A stretch of DNA of 64,000 nucleotides from assembly GCF_002217435.1 (NCBI RefSeq), contig NZ_MUHF01000005.1, positions 124,001 to 188,000 of the forward strand, written 5' to 3'. The stretch comes from Flavobacterium reichenbachii (lineage in GTDB: Bacteria; Bacteroidota; Bacteroidia; Flavobacteriales; Flavobacteriaceae). The notes below the pieces were generated by a model. It had not been told where the DNA came from. It ran no database searches and saw nothing but the letters and a program-made list of their open reading frames with translations. Positions 35,558 to 44,282 of the stretch are shown here, one piece after another. A program made the translations under genes and the position numbers. The stretch's first letter is position 1. Each line of letters starts with the position of its first letter.

Positions 35558-35923
35558 ATGAACATAGTATTAGCCGAAGATAATGACATATTAAGAAGAT
35601 CATTATCCTTTTTTCTGGAATCTAAAGGATTTGTTGTTAAGCAATTTTCTGATGGCAAAGATGCATTGGAAGCAATTAAAACAAATACTTTTGACCTCAT
35701 ATTGACTGATATAAATATGCCTGGAGTAAGCGGAATGGAAATTACGCAGTATGTAAGACAAACTATTGGCTCTCCTATCCCGATTATAATATTTACTTCT
35801 TCCGGCGTTGAGCAGACCGAACTGGATTGTTTTGATATTGGTGCAAACGAATTTATTGCAAAACCCGTTAGTCCAGCTGTGCTTTTAGTGAGAATTAATA
35901 AATTACTAAACAAACGTTCGTAA
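35558..35923 (+). CDS. Single-domain response regulator
   Basis: 121 residues, one REC domain only: acidic pocket LAEDND, phosphorylatable Asp in LILTDINMPG, Thr in IIIFTSS and Lys in FIAKPVS. No DNA-binding output, so it probably works by protein contact. The natural donor is the hybrid kinase upstream; the likely target is the envelope machinery encoded next. Its stop overlaps the start of the following gene (TAATG). Confidence 0.92.
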   Translation: MNIVLAEDNDILRRSLSFFLESKGFVVKQFSDGKDALEAIKTNTFDLILTDINMPGVSGMEITQYVRQTIGSPIPIIIFTSSGVEQTELDCFDIGANEFIAKPVSPAVLLVRINKLLNKRS

Positions 35924-37137
35924 TGAAGTTTCTATATTACTCTTTTTTCCTGTTTTTTATTTCTGCTGCAGTATTGGGGCAGGAAATCAACGCTGACGCT
36001 GTTATGTCTGAAGCAAAACGTGAAGTTGAAAAAGGCAGCTATGATAAGGCATTGTCCCTGCTTGAACCTTTACGCGCAAAATTCCCTGAAGATGAAGATA
36101 TAAAAATTTATATCGGCAGAATTTACAGCTGGAAAAAGGATTATAAAACTGCAGAGAAAATACTACTGCCAATGGCAGATAAAGCCAATCCGAATCCAGA
36201 AGCTTTGACAGCAGTAATTAATGTGTATTATTGGTCGGAGCAATTTGAAAAATGTATCTTTTACTGTGATAAATATCTAGAACTGGATCCTAAAAATGCA
36301 GATGTACTGCTAATTAAAGCAGGATGTCTCGAAAGACTCAATCGCGACAAGGAAGCGCTGACTGTTTTAGAAAAAGCATATGCTGTAGACAACAGCAATT
36401 CAAAAATTACAGGATTACAAACACTTATTGGACATAAAACAAAAAATGCAGTGGCTTTCTCTTATTTGAATATCTCTACATCAAATCCCGGACAGCAGCC
36501 ACAGCATTATGGTTATGTTGAATATTCGCATAAGTTCAGTAAATCGGCTCTTGTAGGACGAGCAAATATAGGAAATGCCTATAATGATACACAAATGCTG
36601 TTTGAGGCAGATTATTATCAAACCTTTGCAAAAAGAAATTATTTATATGTAAATGCAGGAGTTTCAACAGGCGAAACGATATTTCCCATAGCAAAAGCAG
36701 GTATCGAATATTATTTTGCGCCGCAAAAAAGATTTGATTACTCGCTGGGGCTAAAATACATGCATTTTAATACTACAGATGTAACCCTGCTTACAGGTCA
36801 AGTTGGGTATCGCACAGGAAATTATACTCTTGCCTACAGACCTTATTATGATACCGCAAACGAGTTGTTTTCTCATGTTTTAAGCGTTCAAAATACAAAT
36901 GAAGATACAGAACGCATTATAAGATTAGAACTTCAATACGGAAATGTGCCTTATCTTTATCTTTATAATAATTTTATTGAACCATTAAAAGCCTATAGAA
37001 TAGGTTTACAATACCAGCATCGTATTGGCAGCTCTTTTTTTATAAGACCTGTATTTTTGTATGAATACGAAGAATATTCGCCTGAGAAATATAGAAATAG
37101 ATTTAATGCTCAAGTAATCCTTACTAAACGATTCTGA
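35923..37137 (+). CDS. TPR protein with YaiO-type outer-membrane barrel
   Basis: 404 residues. Signal peptide (ISAAVLGQ). Tetratricopeptide repeats at about 25-165 (EVEKGSYDKALSLLEPLRAK, YYWSEQFEKCIFYCDKYLEL, ECLERLNRDKEAL-like unit). A YaiO-like beta-barrel fills the rest (YVEYSHKFSKSALVGRANIG, FDYSLGLKYMHF) and ends FNAQVILTKRF. In polysaccharide loci such TPR-barrel proteins form the export pore. Translationally coupled to the response regulator. Confidence 0.85.
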   Translation: MKFLYYSFFLFFISAAVLGQEINADAVMSEAKREVEKGSYDKALSLLEPLRAKFPEDEDIKIYIGRIYSWKKDYKTAEKILLPMADKANPNPEALTAVINVYYWSEQFEKCIFYCDKYLELDPKNADVLLIKAGCLERLNRDKEALTVLEKAYAVDNSNSKITGLQTLIGHKTKNAVAFSYLNISTSNPGQQPQHYGYVEYSHKFSKSALVGRANIGNAYNDTQMLFEADYYQTFAKRNYLYVNAGVSTGETIFPIAKAGIEYYFAPQKRFDYSLGLKYMHFNTTDVTLLTGQVGYRTGNYTLAYRPYYDTANELFSHVLSVQNTNEDTERIIRLELQYGNVPYLYLYNNFIEPLKAYRIGLQYQHRIGSSFFIRPVFLYEYEEYSPEKYRNRFNAQVILTKRF

Positions 37138-37138
37138 T

Positions 37139-37960
37139 ATGTTAGAACTATGGCAGCTTTATAAAAGTGGTACATGGGTAGAAGATTTCCTTTCTCTGTC
37201 AATCGATCTGTTTGTCGGAGCATCATTTATATTATATATTATGATTATCTGGAGCCGAAATAGAAATATAAAGCAGGAAAAACTCAGAGCGGCATACACA
37301 ATAATTATTGAAAAATTAATGTTCTCAATGATTTTTGAAGATACCGCCCTTTCAGTCATTAAAGAAGACAAAAACTATATAACACTTTCTAATAAATCTT
37401 TTTTTAGAGAAGTTGCTGCGGAGTCTATTATAAATCTTCATAAAAACTATGAAGGTATTTATGCCGAAAAACTGGAAGATTTTTTTAAAGAATCCGGATT
37501 AATAAATGATTCTATTAAAAAACTGAGAAGCTTTAATTGGGAAATAAAATGCAAAGGAATCACTGAGCTTGCAGAAATGAATGTTACTGGGGTTTTTGAT
37601 AAAATACTAGCCGTTTCTAAAGCAAGAAATAAAACACTAAAAATTACTGCTCTTAATGCCTGCGTAAAACTTGCAGGCGTAAAAGGCATTGTACATCTTA
37701 CGGAACATCCTTTTCCTATTGATGAGTGGACGCAGATAAATATTATACACGCTTTTAAAAAACACGATATTGGCGACACAAAAGGTGTTGAACTTTTACT
37801 TGAATCTCAAAATACTACTGTAGTCACCTTAGGATTAAAACTTATTAAAGAACTTAAACTTTCTCAAAAAGCCCATTTTGTTGCCGCATTAGCCGCCAAA
37901 GCTCCAAATGCCCAAATACAATATGAAGCCGAGAACATACTACAGGCACTTAACAGTTAA
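37139..37960 (+). CDS. Membrane-anchored HEAT-repeat-like protein
   Basis: 273 residues. One N-terminal membrane segment at about 18-40 (LSLSIDLFVGASFILYIMIIW) with the rest in the cytoplasm. The soluble part is helical with HEAT-like units (KCKGITELAEMNVTGVFDKIL, TLKITALNACVKLAGVKGIVHL, TTVVTLGLKLIKEL). It starts 1 bp after the YaiO-type gene and 11 bp before the GT2 gene. A scaffold that links the response regulator to the synthase is a reasonable guess, not shown. Confidence 0.75.
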   Translation: MLELWQLYKSGTWVEDFLSLSIDLFVGASFILYIMIIWSRNRNIKQEKLRAAYTIIIEKLMFSMIFEDTALSVIKEDKNYITLSNKSFFREVAAESIINLHKNYEGIYAEKLEDFFKESGLINDSIKKLRSFNWEIKCKGITELAEMNVTGVFDKILAVSKARNKTLKITALNACVKLAGVKGIVHLTEHPFPIDEWTQINIIHAFKKHDIGDTKGVELLLESQNTTVVTLGLKLIKELKLSQKAHFVAALAAKAPNAQIQYEAENILQALNS

Positions 37961-37971
37961 TTATATAAAAA

Positions 37972-39405
37972 ATGACTTTTTTTAATACTGAAATAACAGC
38001 ATTTTGCGATATATATCTCGTTCTTATACTTGGTTATGCCGTATTAATTATGTCTTCTTATCTTTTCCTGGCTTATCTTTCTACAAAAGAGCTGAGACAA
38101 TATCTCAAAAAAAATAGTTTTGTAGATTATGATGTCCTTCTTACTAGCGAATTTGCTCCTAAACTTTCATTAATTGCGCCTGCTTATAATGAAGGATTTA
38201 CGATAGAAGAAAACGTAAAATCTTTGCTTTCTTTAAATTATAATAATTACGAAGTTATTGTAGTAAATGATGGCAGTAAGGATAATTCGATGGAAATCCT
38301 CATCAATACTTATGACCTTACAGCAGCCGAACTTACAATACATCCAAAAATTGAAACCAAACAAATTAGAGGAATATATGTTTCTAAAAATGCTGCCTTT
38401 AAAAAACTTATTGTAGTTGATAAAGAAAACGGCGGTAAAGCTGATGCCTTAAATGTGGGATTGAATATTGCACAAAATCCGTATGTTGTATGTATTGATG
38501 TCGATTGTATTCTGGATAAAGATGCATTGCTGAGGCTGGCAAAACCTTTTCTTGAATCGCAGGGCAAACGTATTATTGCAACTGGAGGCGTAGTAAGAAT
38601 AGCCAACCAATGCATTATAAAAAACGGCCGTTTGGTCGAAGTTAATATTCCTGATAGTTTACTGCCAAGAATACAGGTTTTAGAGTATCTAAGGGCATTC
38701 CTTTTAGGAAGAATGGCTTGGGGAAGACTCGACGGACTGTTACTTATAAGCGGTGCATTTGGTGCATTTGACAAGGAAATCGCTTTACTTGCAGGAGGTT
38801 ACAGCACAAAAACAGTTGGTGAGGATATGGAACTTGTAGTAAGAATGCGTCGTTATATGCTCGAAAACAAACTTCCTTACACTGTACGTTATATTCCGGA
38901 TCCGTTATGCTGGACAGAAGCTCCAGAAGACTTTAAGATATTTAAGAAACAGCGAAGCCGATGGATGAGAGGAACAATTGAAACACTAAGCCTTCACAAA
39001 AAAATGTTTCTAAATCCAAAATATAAACGCCTTGGAATGTTAAGTGTCCCTTATTGGACATTATTTGAATTTTTGGCTCCTGCAATTGAAGCTGCCGGAC
39101 TTATAATCACGGTTCTGTTTTTTATTTTTGGTTTGCTAAACTTCCATTTTTTCTTATTGCTTTTACTGTTTGTTTACTTTTTTGCTGTTTTCTTTTCAGT
39201 AATCGCCTTATACAGCGAAGAACGAACATTTCACAAATATCCTAAACAAGTTGATTTTTTAAAATTGTTATTAGCTGCGTTTATAGAGCCTTTTTATTTT
39301 CATCCTCTTGCGGTATACGCTTCTTTAGCGGGCTATGTAGAGAAAATAAGAGGAACAAAAGGATGGGGAGAAATGACAAGAAAAGGTTTTACCAAAAACA
39401 ATTAA
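37972..39405 (+). CDS. Processive GT2 glycosyltransferase (PgaC/cellulose-synthase-like)
   Basis: 477 residues. N-terminal membrane helix (LVLILGYAVLIMSSYLFLAYL), GT2 catalytic domain, then several C-terminal helices (IITVLFFIFGLLNFHFFLL and following). Catalytic motifs: VIVVNDGSKDNS, the DxD-type CIDVDCI, GEDMEL, and QRSRWMRG, which is the QxxRW mark of processive beta-glycosyltransferases. It probably builds and pushes out a beta-linked hexose or hexosamine polymer. It ends the kinase/regulator/YaiO/HEAT run; the sugar cannot be told. Confidence 0.9.
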   Translation: MTFFNTEITAFCDIYLVLILGYAVLIMSSYLFLAYLSTKELRQYLKKNSFVDYDVLLTSEFAPKLSLIAPAYNEGFTIEENVKSLLSLNYNNYEVIVVNDGSKDNSMEILINTYDLTAAELTIHPKIETKQIRGIYVSKNAAFKKLIVVDKENGGKADALNVGLNIAQNPYVVCIDVDCILDKDALLRLAKPFLESQGKRIIATGGVVRIANQCIIKNGRLVEVNIPDSLLPRIQVLEYLRAFLLGRMAWGRLDGLLLISGAFGAFDKEIALLAGGYSTKTVGEDMELVVRMRRYMLENKLPYTVRYIPDPLCWTEAPEDFKIFKKQRSRWMRGTIETLSLHKKMFLNPKYKRLGMLSVPYWTLFEFLAPAIEAAGLIITVLFFIFGLLNFHFFLLLLLFVYFFAVFFSVIALYSEERTFHKYPKQVDFLKLLLAAFIEPFYFHPLAVYASLAGYVEKIRGTKGWGEMTRKGFTKNN

Positions 39406-39431
39406 TTAAGCAGAGCAGCTGCAATAAAAAA

Positions 39432-39560
39432 ATCATTCATCAAAATCTCATGAGATATTCAATGAATGATCTAAATTCTTGATCCTAAAATCTGACTCTT
39501 AATTCTAAAATCTTGCAGTTTCAATCTTGCCTCTTGCTTCTTGATTCTTAGTCTCTTCCT
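39432..39560. repeat. Inverted repeat followed by a degenerate TCTT/GATT-rich repeat tract
   Basis: ATCATTCAT (39432-39440) and ATGAATGAT (39462-39470) enclose the palindrome ATCTCATGAGAT (39445-39456). On the minus strand the structure ends in a run of T, so it may terminate the lipoprotein transcript. From about 39471 to 39560 the sequence is made of variants of ATTCTTGATC, TCTAAAATCTTG and CTTGCTTCTTG. It codes for nothing and looks like a decayed tandem repeat. Confidence 0.5.
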
Positions 39561-39567
39561 TCTTAAA

Positions 39568-39906
39568 CTATTTCTTATTCTTATACCCTTTTTTTAAGCT
39601 GTCAGAAGCGTTTGTATTTGTGTAAGTTGCTCCATCTTTAGCACTCTCGCCAGGACCGCTTCCCTTGCCTGCTGTACTTGAGGAACTATTTTGCGAACCA
39701 GTATTAGTTTCTGCAGCATTACCCGCCTCTGTTCCATGTACGGTAGCCTCTACATTTATAGTATCTGAAACAACTGTCGCAGTATCAACTGGTCCTGTAG
39801 TCGTTTCGATTTCGTCGCTGTACCCGTCTTTATTGTTTTTACACGACCCTAAAACCGCTGTGAATAGGACTACTACTAATATATTTGTTTTAATAAAGCA
39901 CTTCAT
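39568..39906 (-). CDS. Small low-complexity lipoprotein
   Basis: 112 residues. Lipoprotein signal (TAVLGSC, Cys 22) followed by a mature part made almost wholly of Thr, Ser, Gly, Asn and Ala (VHGTEAGNAAETNTGSQNSS), ending in a basic KKGYKNKK. It resembles the neighbour at 40072-40368 in layout and in the DSLKK/DSIQK ending. A TAAATTTG box lies 27 nt upstream. No domain known. Confidence 0.65.
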   Translation of the reverse strand: MKCFIKTNILVVVLFTAVLGSCKNNKDGYSDEIETTTGPVDTATVVSDTINVEATVHGTEAGNAAETNTGSQNSSSSTAGKGSGPGESAKDGATYTNTNASDSLKKGYKNKK

Positions 39907-39933
39907 AATAATTCTTTTAAGTTTATATTATTC

Positions 39934-39941
39934 CAAATTTA
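39934..39941 (-). promoter_or_regulatory. Candidate -7 box (TAAATTTG)
   Basis: Minus-strand TAAATTTG fits TAnnTTTG and ends 27 nt before the lipoprotein ATG at 39906. Confidence 0.4.
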
Positions 39942-40023
39942 AAATTACTGACTCAAAAGATTTTACAACATTGCCATATTAACATATATTTCTTATTAAA
40001 TGATTGTGATAAATTTGAAAACT

Positions 40024-40051
40024 AAAAAACCTGCACATTAGTACAGGTTTT
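40024..40051 (-). terminator. Terminator of the 98-residue lipoprotein gene
   Basis: Stem AAAACCTG/CAGGTTTT with a 10-nt loop; on the minus strand it runs on into a T tract. It starts about 20 nt after the stop at 40072. Confidence 0.7.
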
Positions 40052-40071
40052 AGAAGTTATTCCTATTCCGT

Positions 40072-40368
40072 TTATTTTTGTTTTGATTTTTGAATAGAAT
40101 CTGTATTTGAATTTTTGAGCGAACTTCCTTTCTGAACTGTTCCCGCAGAACCAGAACCTGTCGAGCCTTCACCTGTTGCTCCTGTTGTCCCCGGATTATT
40201 TACAGTTGCAGTATCAGAATTAGGCCCCACACTGTCAATACTGGTTGATATAGTGTCTTTATTGGTAAGATTATCTGCTGGTGCAGTTTCGTACTTTTTG
40301 CAAGAAAAAGCCATTGTTATCAAAATTATAACCAATGCTATTTTAGAATTAAGGACATAAGTTTTCAT
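40072..40368 (-). CDS. Small low-complexity lipoprotein
   Basis: 98 residues. Lipoprotein signal (LITMAFSC, Cys 23), then a disordered Asn/Thr/Ser/Gly-rich region (NNPGTTGATGEGSTGSG) and a Lys-rich end (DSIQKSKQK). Probably a distant paralogue of 39568-39906. It has its own terminator. Function unknown. Confidence 0.65.
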   Translation of the reverse strand: MKTYVLNSKIALVIILITMAFSCKKYETAPADNLTNKDTISTSIDSVGPNSDTATVNNPGTTGATGEGSTGSGSAGTVQKGSSLKNSNTDSIQKSKQK

Positions 40369-40573
40369 AATAAAATTCTTTTTAGTTTGTATAACTTAAA
40401 AGTAAACACTTGAATCTCGTATTACTTACACTATTCTCTGCTTTATTTATAAAATTTGGCAACTTAAAACCCTTTTACATAACTGATAATTAAACAACTA
40501 CAGATCAAAATTCTATAACCACATTGATATTATTAAATATAATTTAGATATTTAATCATTAAAAAGAATTGTT

Positions 40574-40711
40574 ATGAATATTTCTGATTCAAAAAACAAA
40601 ATTTTAAGTACGAGAACATCAGACAAAAAATACGCGATGAAAACGGTGTCCTCCCGCACAAATGAGAAAACATTTTCTGAGGTAAGAAAAAATTATCCCG
40701 ACGGAAAATAA
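40574..40711 (+). CDS. Possible 45-residue basic protein
   Basis: An ATG at 40574 opens 45 codons to a TAA at 40711: MNISDSKNKILSTRTSDKKY, then a second Ser/Thr/Lys-rich half ending VRKNYPDGK. It stands alone in a 400-bp gap between divergent units. There is no nearby TAnnTTTG box, so support is limited to the sensible composition and start context. Confidence 0.35.
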   Translation: MNISDSKNKILSTRTSDKKYAMKTVSSRTNEKTFSEVRKNYPDGK

Positions 40712-40783
40712 TAAGAAATCAAATCAATTAAAAACACTAAAGATTAAGAACTTATAATTTAAAACAGAAGAATTAAGAGAAAA

Positions 40784-41383
40784 TTATTCTGCCGTAAGAG
40801 GTTCTAAATTTAAAATTTCACCAAATGCTACCGCTGCTTTGTGCACCTGCACTGTCCAATCTTCAGCAGCATTTCCGTCGGCACCGTCAGAGATATATTT
40901 AAGGCATAAAAACGGAATATTTTCTTTCATAGCAACCAAAGCCAGTGCATACGCTTCCATATCTACAACATTGTAAGCTTTAGCAGAATGTCCCATTTCA
41001 AAATTATCTCCGGTACCGCAGATGCCTTCCGGAATACCATTCATTGTTAAACCATATTCTAAAATAGGTTTTATACCAGAAAGCGGTGTTTCGTACAGTT
41101 CAAATCCTAAACCGCGAACATCCATATCGCGCTGTATAAATTTTGTACAGCAGATTACTTCTCCTTTTTGAAAAAAATTGCTTCCTGCAGTTCCCAGATT
41201 AATAATTATGGAAGGTCTTTTGATCTGAATCGCTTTTGCAAGTTCATATGCAGCATTCACTTTTCCGATTCCTGTAATTAAGGTATGATGTGTCTTAAAA
41301 ACTTCGGCAGCTTCTATTGCTAATGCAAAAGAGAATAGCGAGTTTTCTAATGGAAATATTTCTTTTTCATTAATCTTTATCAT
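40784..41383 (-). CDS. Nucleosidase of the phosphorylase/MTA-SAH nucleosidase superfamily
   Basis: 199 residues, slightly shorter than usual MTA/SAH nucleosidases. Conserved parts: LITGIGKVNAAYELA, INLGTAGS, VVDMEAYALALVA (the ribose-binding Met-Glu) and LKYISDGADGNAAEDW (catalytic Asp region). It hydrolyses a purine nucleoside or nucleoside derivative; which one is not clear. It starts 31 bp after bphP on the same strand and may be cotranscribed with it. Confidence 0.83.
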   Translation of the reverse strand: MIKINEKEIFPLENSLFSFALAIEAAEVFKTHHTLITGIGKVNAAYELAKAIQIKRPSIIINLGTAGSNFFQKGEVICCTKFIQRDMDVRGLGFELYETPLSGIKPILEYGLTMNGIPEGICGTGDNFEMGHSAKAYNVVDMEAYALALVAMKENIPFLCLKYISDGADGNAAEDWTVQVHKAAVAFGEILNLEPLTAE

Positions 41384-41414
41384 ACGGTGTTTAAGTTATA
41401 GGAGTTAAAAATTA

Positions 41415-43679
41415 TTATAAAAGTGAATCTTCAGGATCACAAGGAAAATAAATTGTTATTTCAGATCCTTCGCCTACTTTACCTTCTGCGTAAATTGCTC
41501 CGCCTAATGTCTGCATGATTTTTTTACACAAAGCCAGCCCCACTCCGGATCCTGTATATTCCTGCTGGTTATGGAGTCTCGTAAATACTTTAAAAATTGA
41601 CTCTGAATATTTCTGATCAAAGCCAATTCCGTTATCAGAAAAACGTATCCAATAACAATAAACCTTAAACTTATCTTTTATGATTTCCGGTTCTTGCGAA
41701 GCTGTAATTTTAATTACAGGCGTTCTATCCGGCGATGCATATTTTAACGAATTCTGTATAATATTAGAAAATAATTGTTTGATTAAAAAACTAATGGCAT
41801 GAACTTCTGGAAGGTTTTCAGATTCAATTACAGCATTCGATTCTGTAATTACTTCACTCATTTCCTCGATAGTTACCCTTAAAATATGATTTAAATCTGT
41901 TTTTTCTAAGACGCCTTTTGTATTTTTTATTCTGGTGTATTTAAGAATGTCTTCCAGCAAAACCCTCATTCTACTGGCCGAATTTGATACACGCTGCAAC
42001 GAACTGTTTATAGAATCAATAGAAACAACATTAATTTCCGACATCATCTTAGAAGTAATCAACTGTATTTTTCGAAGCGGTTCCTGCAGATCATGCGTAC
42101 TAATCCAGTTAATATTTTCTAATTCTGAATTTGTTTCACGCAGTATTTCACTCTGTGTACGATATTTTTCTTCTTCTTCAGTTAGCATAATCATCATAAA
42201 ATGATTGTGGAGTGAATGGGCATATTGAGCCGCCGCATTAATTTCATATTCTTTCCAGACACTGCTTTGATTTTTTACAATCTGCTTCCAAATTTCAAAT
42301 GAATTCCTAGGATGCAGTCCAGTACTGTCTTTAATAATACTTTTTTCGGGATCACCGCCCCAGTTAATTTCTAAAATTGTTTCAGGTCTGTACCAAATTA
42401 TGTGGTTTCCATTGCCAACGGGATGATAAATAATACCTGCAATATTAGCAGAATCTATTTCCGGAAAATGATCTCTAATTTTATTGGTAGAAAATATAGT
42501 GTTGATTTTTAAATCATTAATAGATTCTACTACTGCCTCAATTTGTTCATCAGAAGGTGTTAAACCACTTTTGTAAATTTTATCTTTTGTAATAATAGAA
42601 ACTCCGGCTGCATTGCAAATGTTTAGTAATTGAGGAGCACTGATAATTATATCAAACGAGTCTGATACAAGCGGAAGATCAAGTCCTGTTAACTGTTCAA
42701 AAGCAACAGCTGTTTTTTGCACATTTAAATATTCGTCATTTGACTGTCTGATGTCTATTTGAGAAGTTATAAAATAGCCTTGAAGTTTAGCTGCAAGCCT
42801 TATATCAGGCGAAATATTTTTTTCAGAATAATGATGGCATGCGATTAATCCCCACAATCTTCCATGATGAATAAGCGAAATAGTAAGCGTAGCACCAACA
42901 CCCATATTTTGCAAATATTCTACATGTATCGGCGATGTGCTTCTTAGTACCGAAAAACTAAGATCGAGATTTTTGTTTTCAGAATCATCAACTGTAAAAA
43001 TCGGAACTGGTTCATAACCTACATCCACTATTAATCTAAGCAGATTTTTAATATAAAGTTCTCTCGCTTGAGGAGGAATATCGGTATGTGGGTAATGCAA
43101 TCCTAAAAACGGCTCTAAATCTTCTCTGCAGCTTTCGGCAAAAACTTCACCGTTGTACTGCTCATCAAAGCGATAAATCATTACGCGGTCGTAACCGGTT
43201 ATTTCTCTTGTAGCTTCTGCAACAAGCGCACACAAATCCTTAAGCGATTTAGTGTTATTCATTTGGGTTACAAACTCAATAGTTTGTGTATAAACATCTG
43301 CAAGCTTTTCTCTGCTAAACAAAGGCTCAGCTTCAAGAACATACATATCCAGACTTTTATGTATACTGATTTGAAATGATTTTCCGAGCAAATCAATTTC
43401 AAGCGGAAAAGCATCCTTGATTTTATCTTCATCAATATAATCAAAAATCTTTTGTTCTGCACTTGATCCGAATACTGCAGCAAAACTTTTGCCAAGTGCT
43501 TCTGTATAGGTCACTTCAACAAATTCGGCAATATTACCCGTACAATAATCTATTTTACGACCTAAGGTAATGCCTATCAAGAAACCATGAGGCTGTATTT
43601 TACCCGGAATATGTATCGGTTCGTTTTCGCAGTTGGTCAGCGTAACAATCTCCCGATTTACTATATCTTTAATCTTCAT
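41415..43679 (-). CDS. bphP: Bacteriophytochrome histidine kinase
   Basis: 754 residues with PAS, GAF, PHY, HisKA and HATPase modules in order. Cys17 in LTNCENEPIHIPGKIQPHG is placed as the biliverdin-binding Cys. The GAF domain has YDRVMIYRFDEQYNGEV and PHTDIPPQARELY. The kinase part has STHDLQEPLRKIQL, DNGIGF and GSGVGLALC. It senses red/far-red light through biliverdin; the supplying haem oxygenase is the gene just before it, 3 bp away. No response regulator is next to it. Confidence 0.94.
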   Translation of the reverse strand: MKIKDIVNREIVTLTNCENEPIHIPGKIQPHGFLIGITLGRKIDYCTGNIAEFVEVTYTEALGKSFAAVFGSSAEQKIFDYIDEDKIKDAFPLEIDLLGKSFQISIHKSLDMYVLEAEPLFSREKLADVYTQTIEFVTQMNNTKSLKDLCALVAEATREITGYDRVMIYRFDEQYNGEVFAESCREDLEPFLGLHYPHTDIPPQARELYIKNLLRLIVDVGYEPVPIFTVDDSENKNLDLSFSVLRSTSPIHVEYLQNMGVGATLTISLIHHGRLWGLIACHHYSEKNISPDIRLAAKLQGYFITSQIDIRQSNDEYLNVQKTAVAFEQLTGLDLPLVSDSFDIIISAPQLLNICNAAGVSIITKDKIYKSGLTPSDEQIEAVVESINDLKINTIFSTNKIRDHFPEIDSANIAGIIYHPVGNGNHIIWYRPETILEINWGGDPEKSIIKDSTGLHPRNSFEIWKQIVKNQSSVWKEYEINAAAQYAHSLHNHFMMIMLTEEEEKYRTQSEILRETNSELENINWISTHDLQEPLRKIQLITSKMMSEINVVSIDSINSSLQRVSNSASRMRVLLEDILKYTRIKNTKGVLEKTDLNHILRVTIEEMSEVITESNAVIESENLPEVHAISFLIKQLFSNIIQNSLKYASPDRTPVIKITASQEPEIIKDKFKVYCYWIRFSDNGIGFDQKYSESIFKVFTRLHNQQEYTGSGVGLALCKKIMQTLGGAIYAEGKVGEGSEITIYFPCDPEDSLL

Positions 43680-43682
43680 TTT

Positions 43683-44282
43683 TTATCTGCCCCCAAAGTG
43701 ATAATAAATACGGTTAAATGCATAAACTGCTCCTTCTATAATTGCATCTCCACAATTATTAGTCTGTTCATATTCAGAAAGTGTATTTAGAAATGATTTC
43801 CAATAACTTCCTGTTCTGTCTCCATAACCGCTAAAATACGATACACCTTGATTACCGGAAAGTTTTGGATTTAGTGCAACATTTTTTAAAATAAATCTGC
43901 CTCCAAGACTCGAACCTTCAATAACATATAATATTCCAAGTGCAAATGGAACAGACATTTCCGGAGCATTAAAAACGCTTGTAGAAACCGTTTTATTGCA
44001 ATCAAGAAATAAAAGATCTTCTTCTATAAGATGTTTCTTTTTTCTGTCCTTCAAATCATCTACAATATTAGATAATAAAGGAAAAACAACCTCTTCGGCA
44101 CTATTGTGAACATCATGCATTAAACTAATATAATTACAGTAATTTTCTATGTTCATATCTGGTGACAAAATAGAAGCAGAAACTGGAAGTCCTTCTAATT
44201 TTTTATGAGATTCGGCTGTGTGAGTTTTTAAATCGTTAAGGAAATTGGAGGATATTAAAGAAGAAGAAGTATTCGAGCTCAT
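43683..44282 (-). CDS. bphO: Biliverdin-producing haem oxygenase
   Basis: 199 residues of the bacterial haem oxygenase fold: FLNDLKTHTAESHKKLEGLPV near residues 14-34 (with the proximal His), MHDVHNSAEEVVFP, and PFALGILYVIEGSSLGGRFI near 113-132, which is the distal-helix region. It opens haem to biliverdin, the chromophore needed by the phytochrome 3 bp downstream. A TAAATTTG box lies about 50 nt upstream. Confidence 0.92.
   Translation of the reverse strand: MSSNTSSSLISSNFLNDLKTHTAESHKKLEGLPVSASILSPDMNIENYCNYISLMHDVHNSAEEVVFPLLSNIVDDLKDRKKKHLIEEDLLFLDCNKTVSTSVFNAPEMSVPFALGILYVIEGSSLGGRFILKNVALNPKLSGNQGVSYFSGYGDRTGSYWKSFLNTLSEYEQTNNCGDAIIEGAVYAFNRIYYHFGGR

Noticed and set aside
35551..35913. 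Minus-strand ORF mirroring the response regulator
   Set aside because: Covers exactly a canonical REC domain gene; antisense shadow.
38310..38774. 154-codon minus-strand ORF opposite the GT2 gene
   Set aside because: Shadow of a strongly conserved catalytic domain on the other strand.
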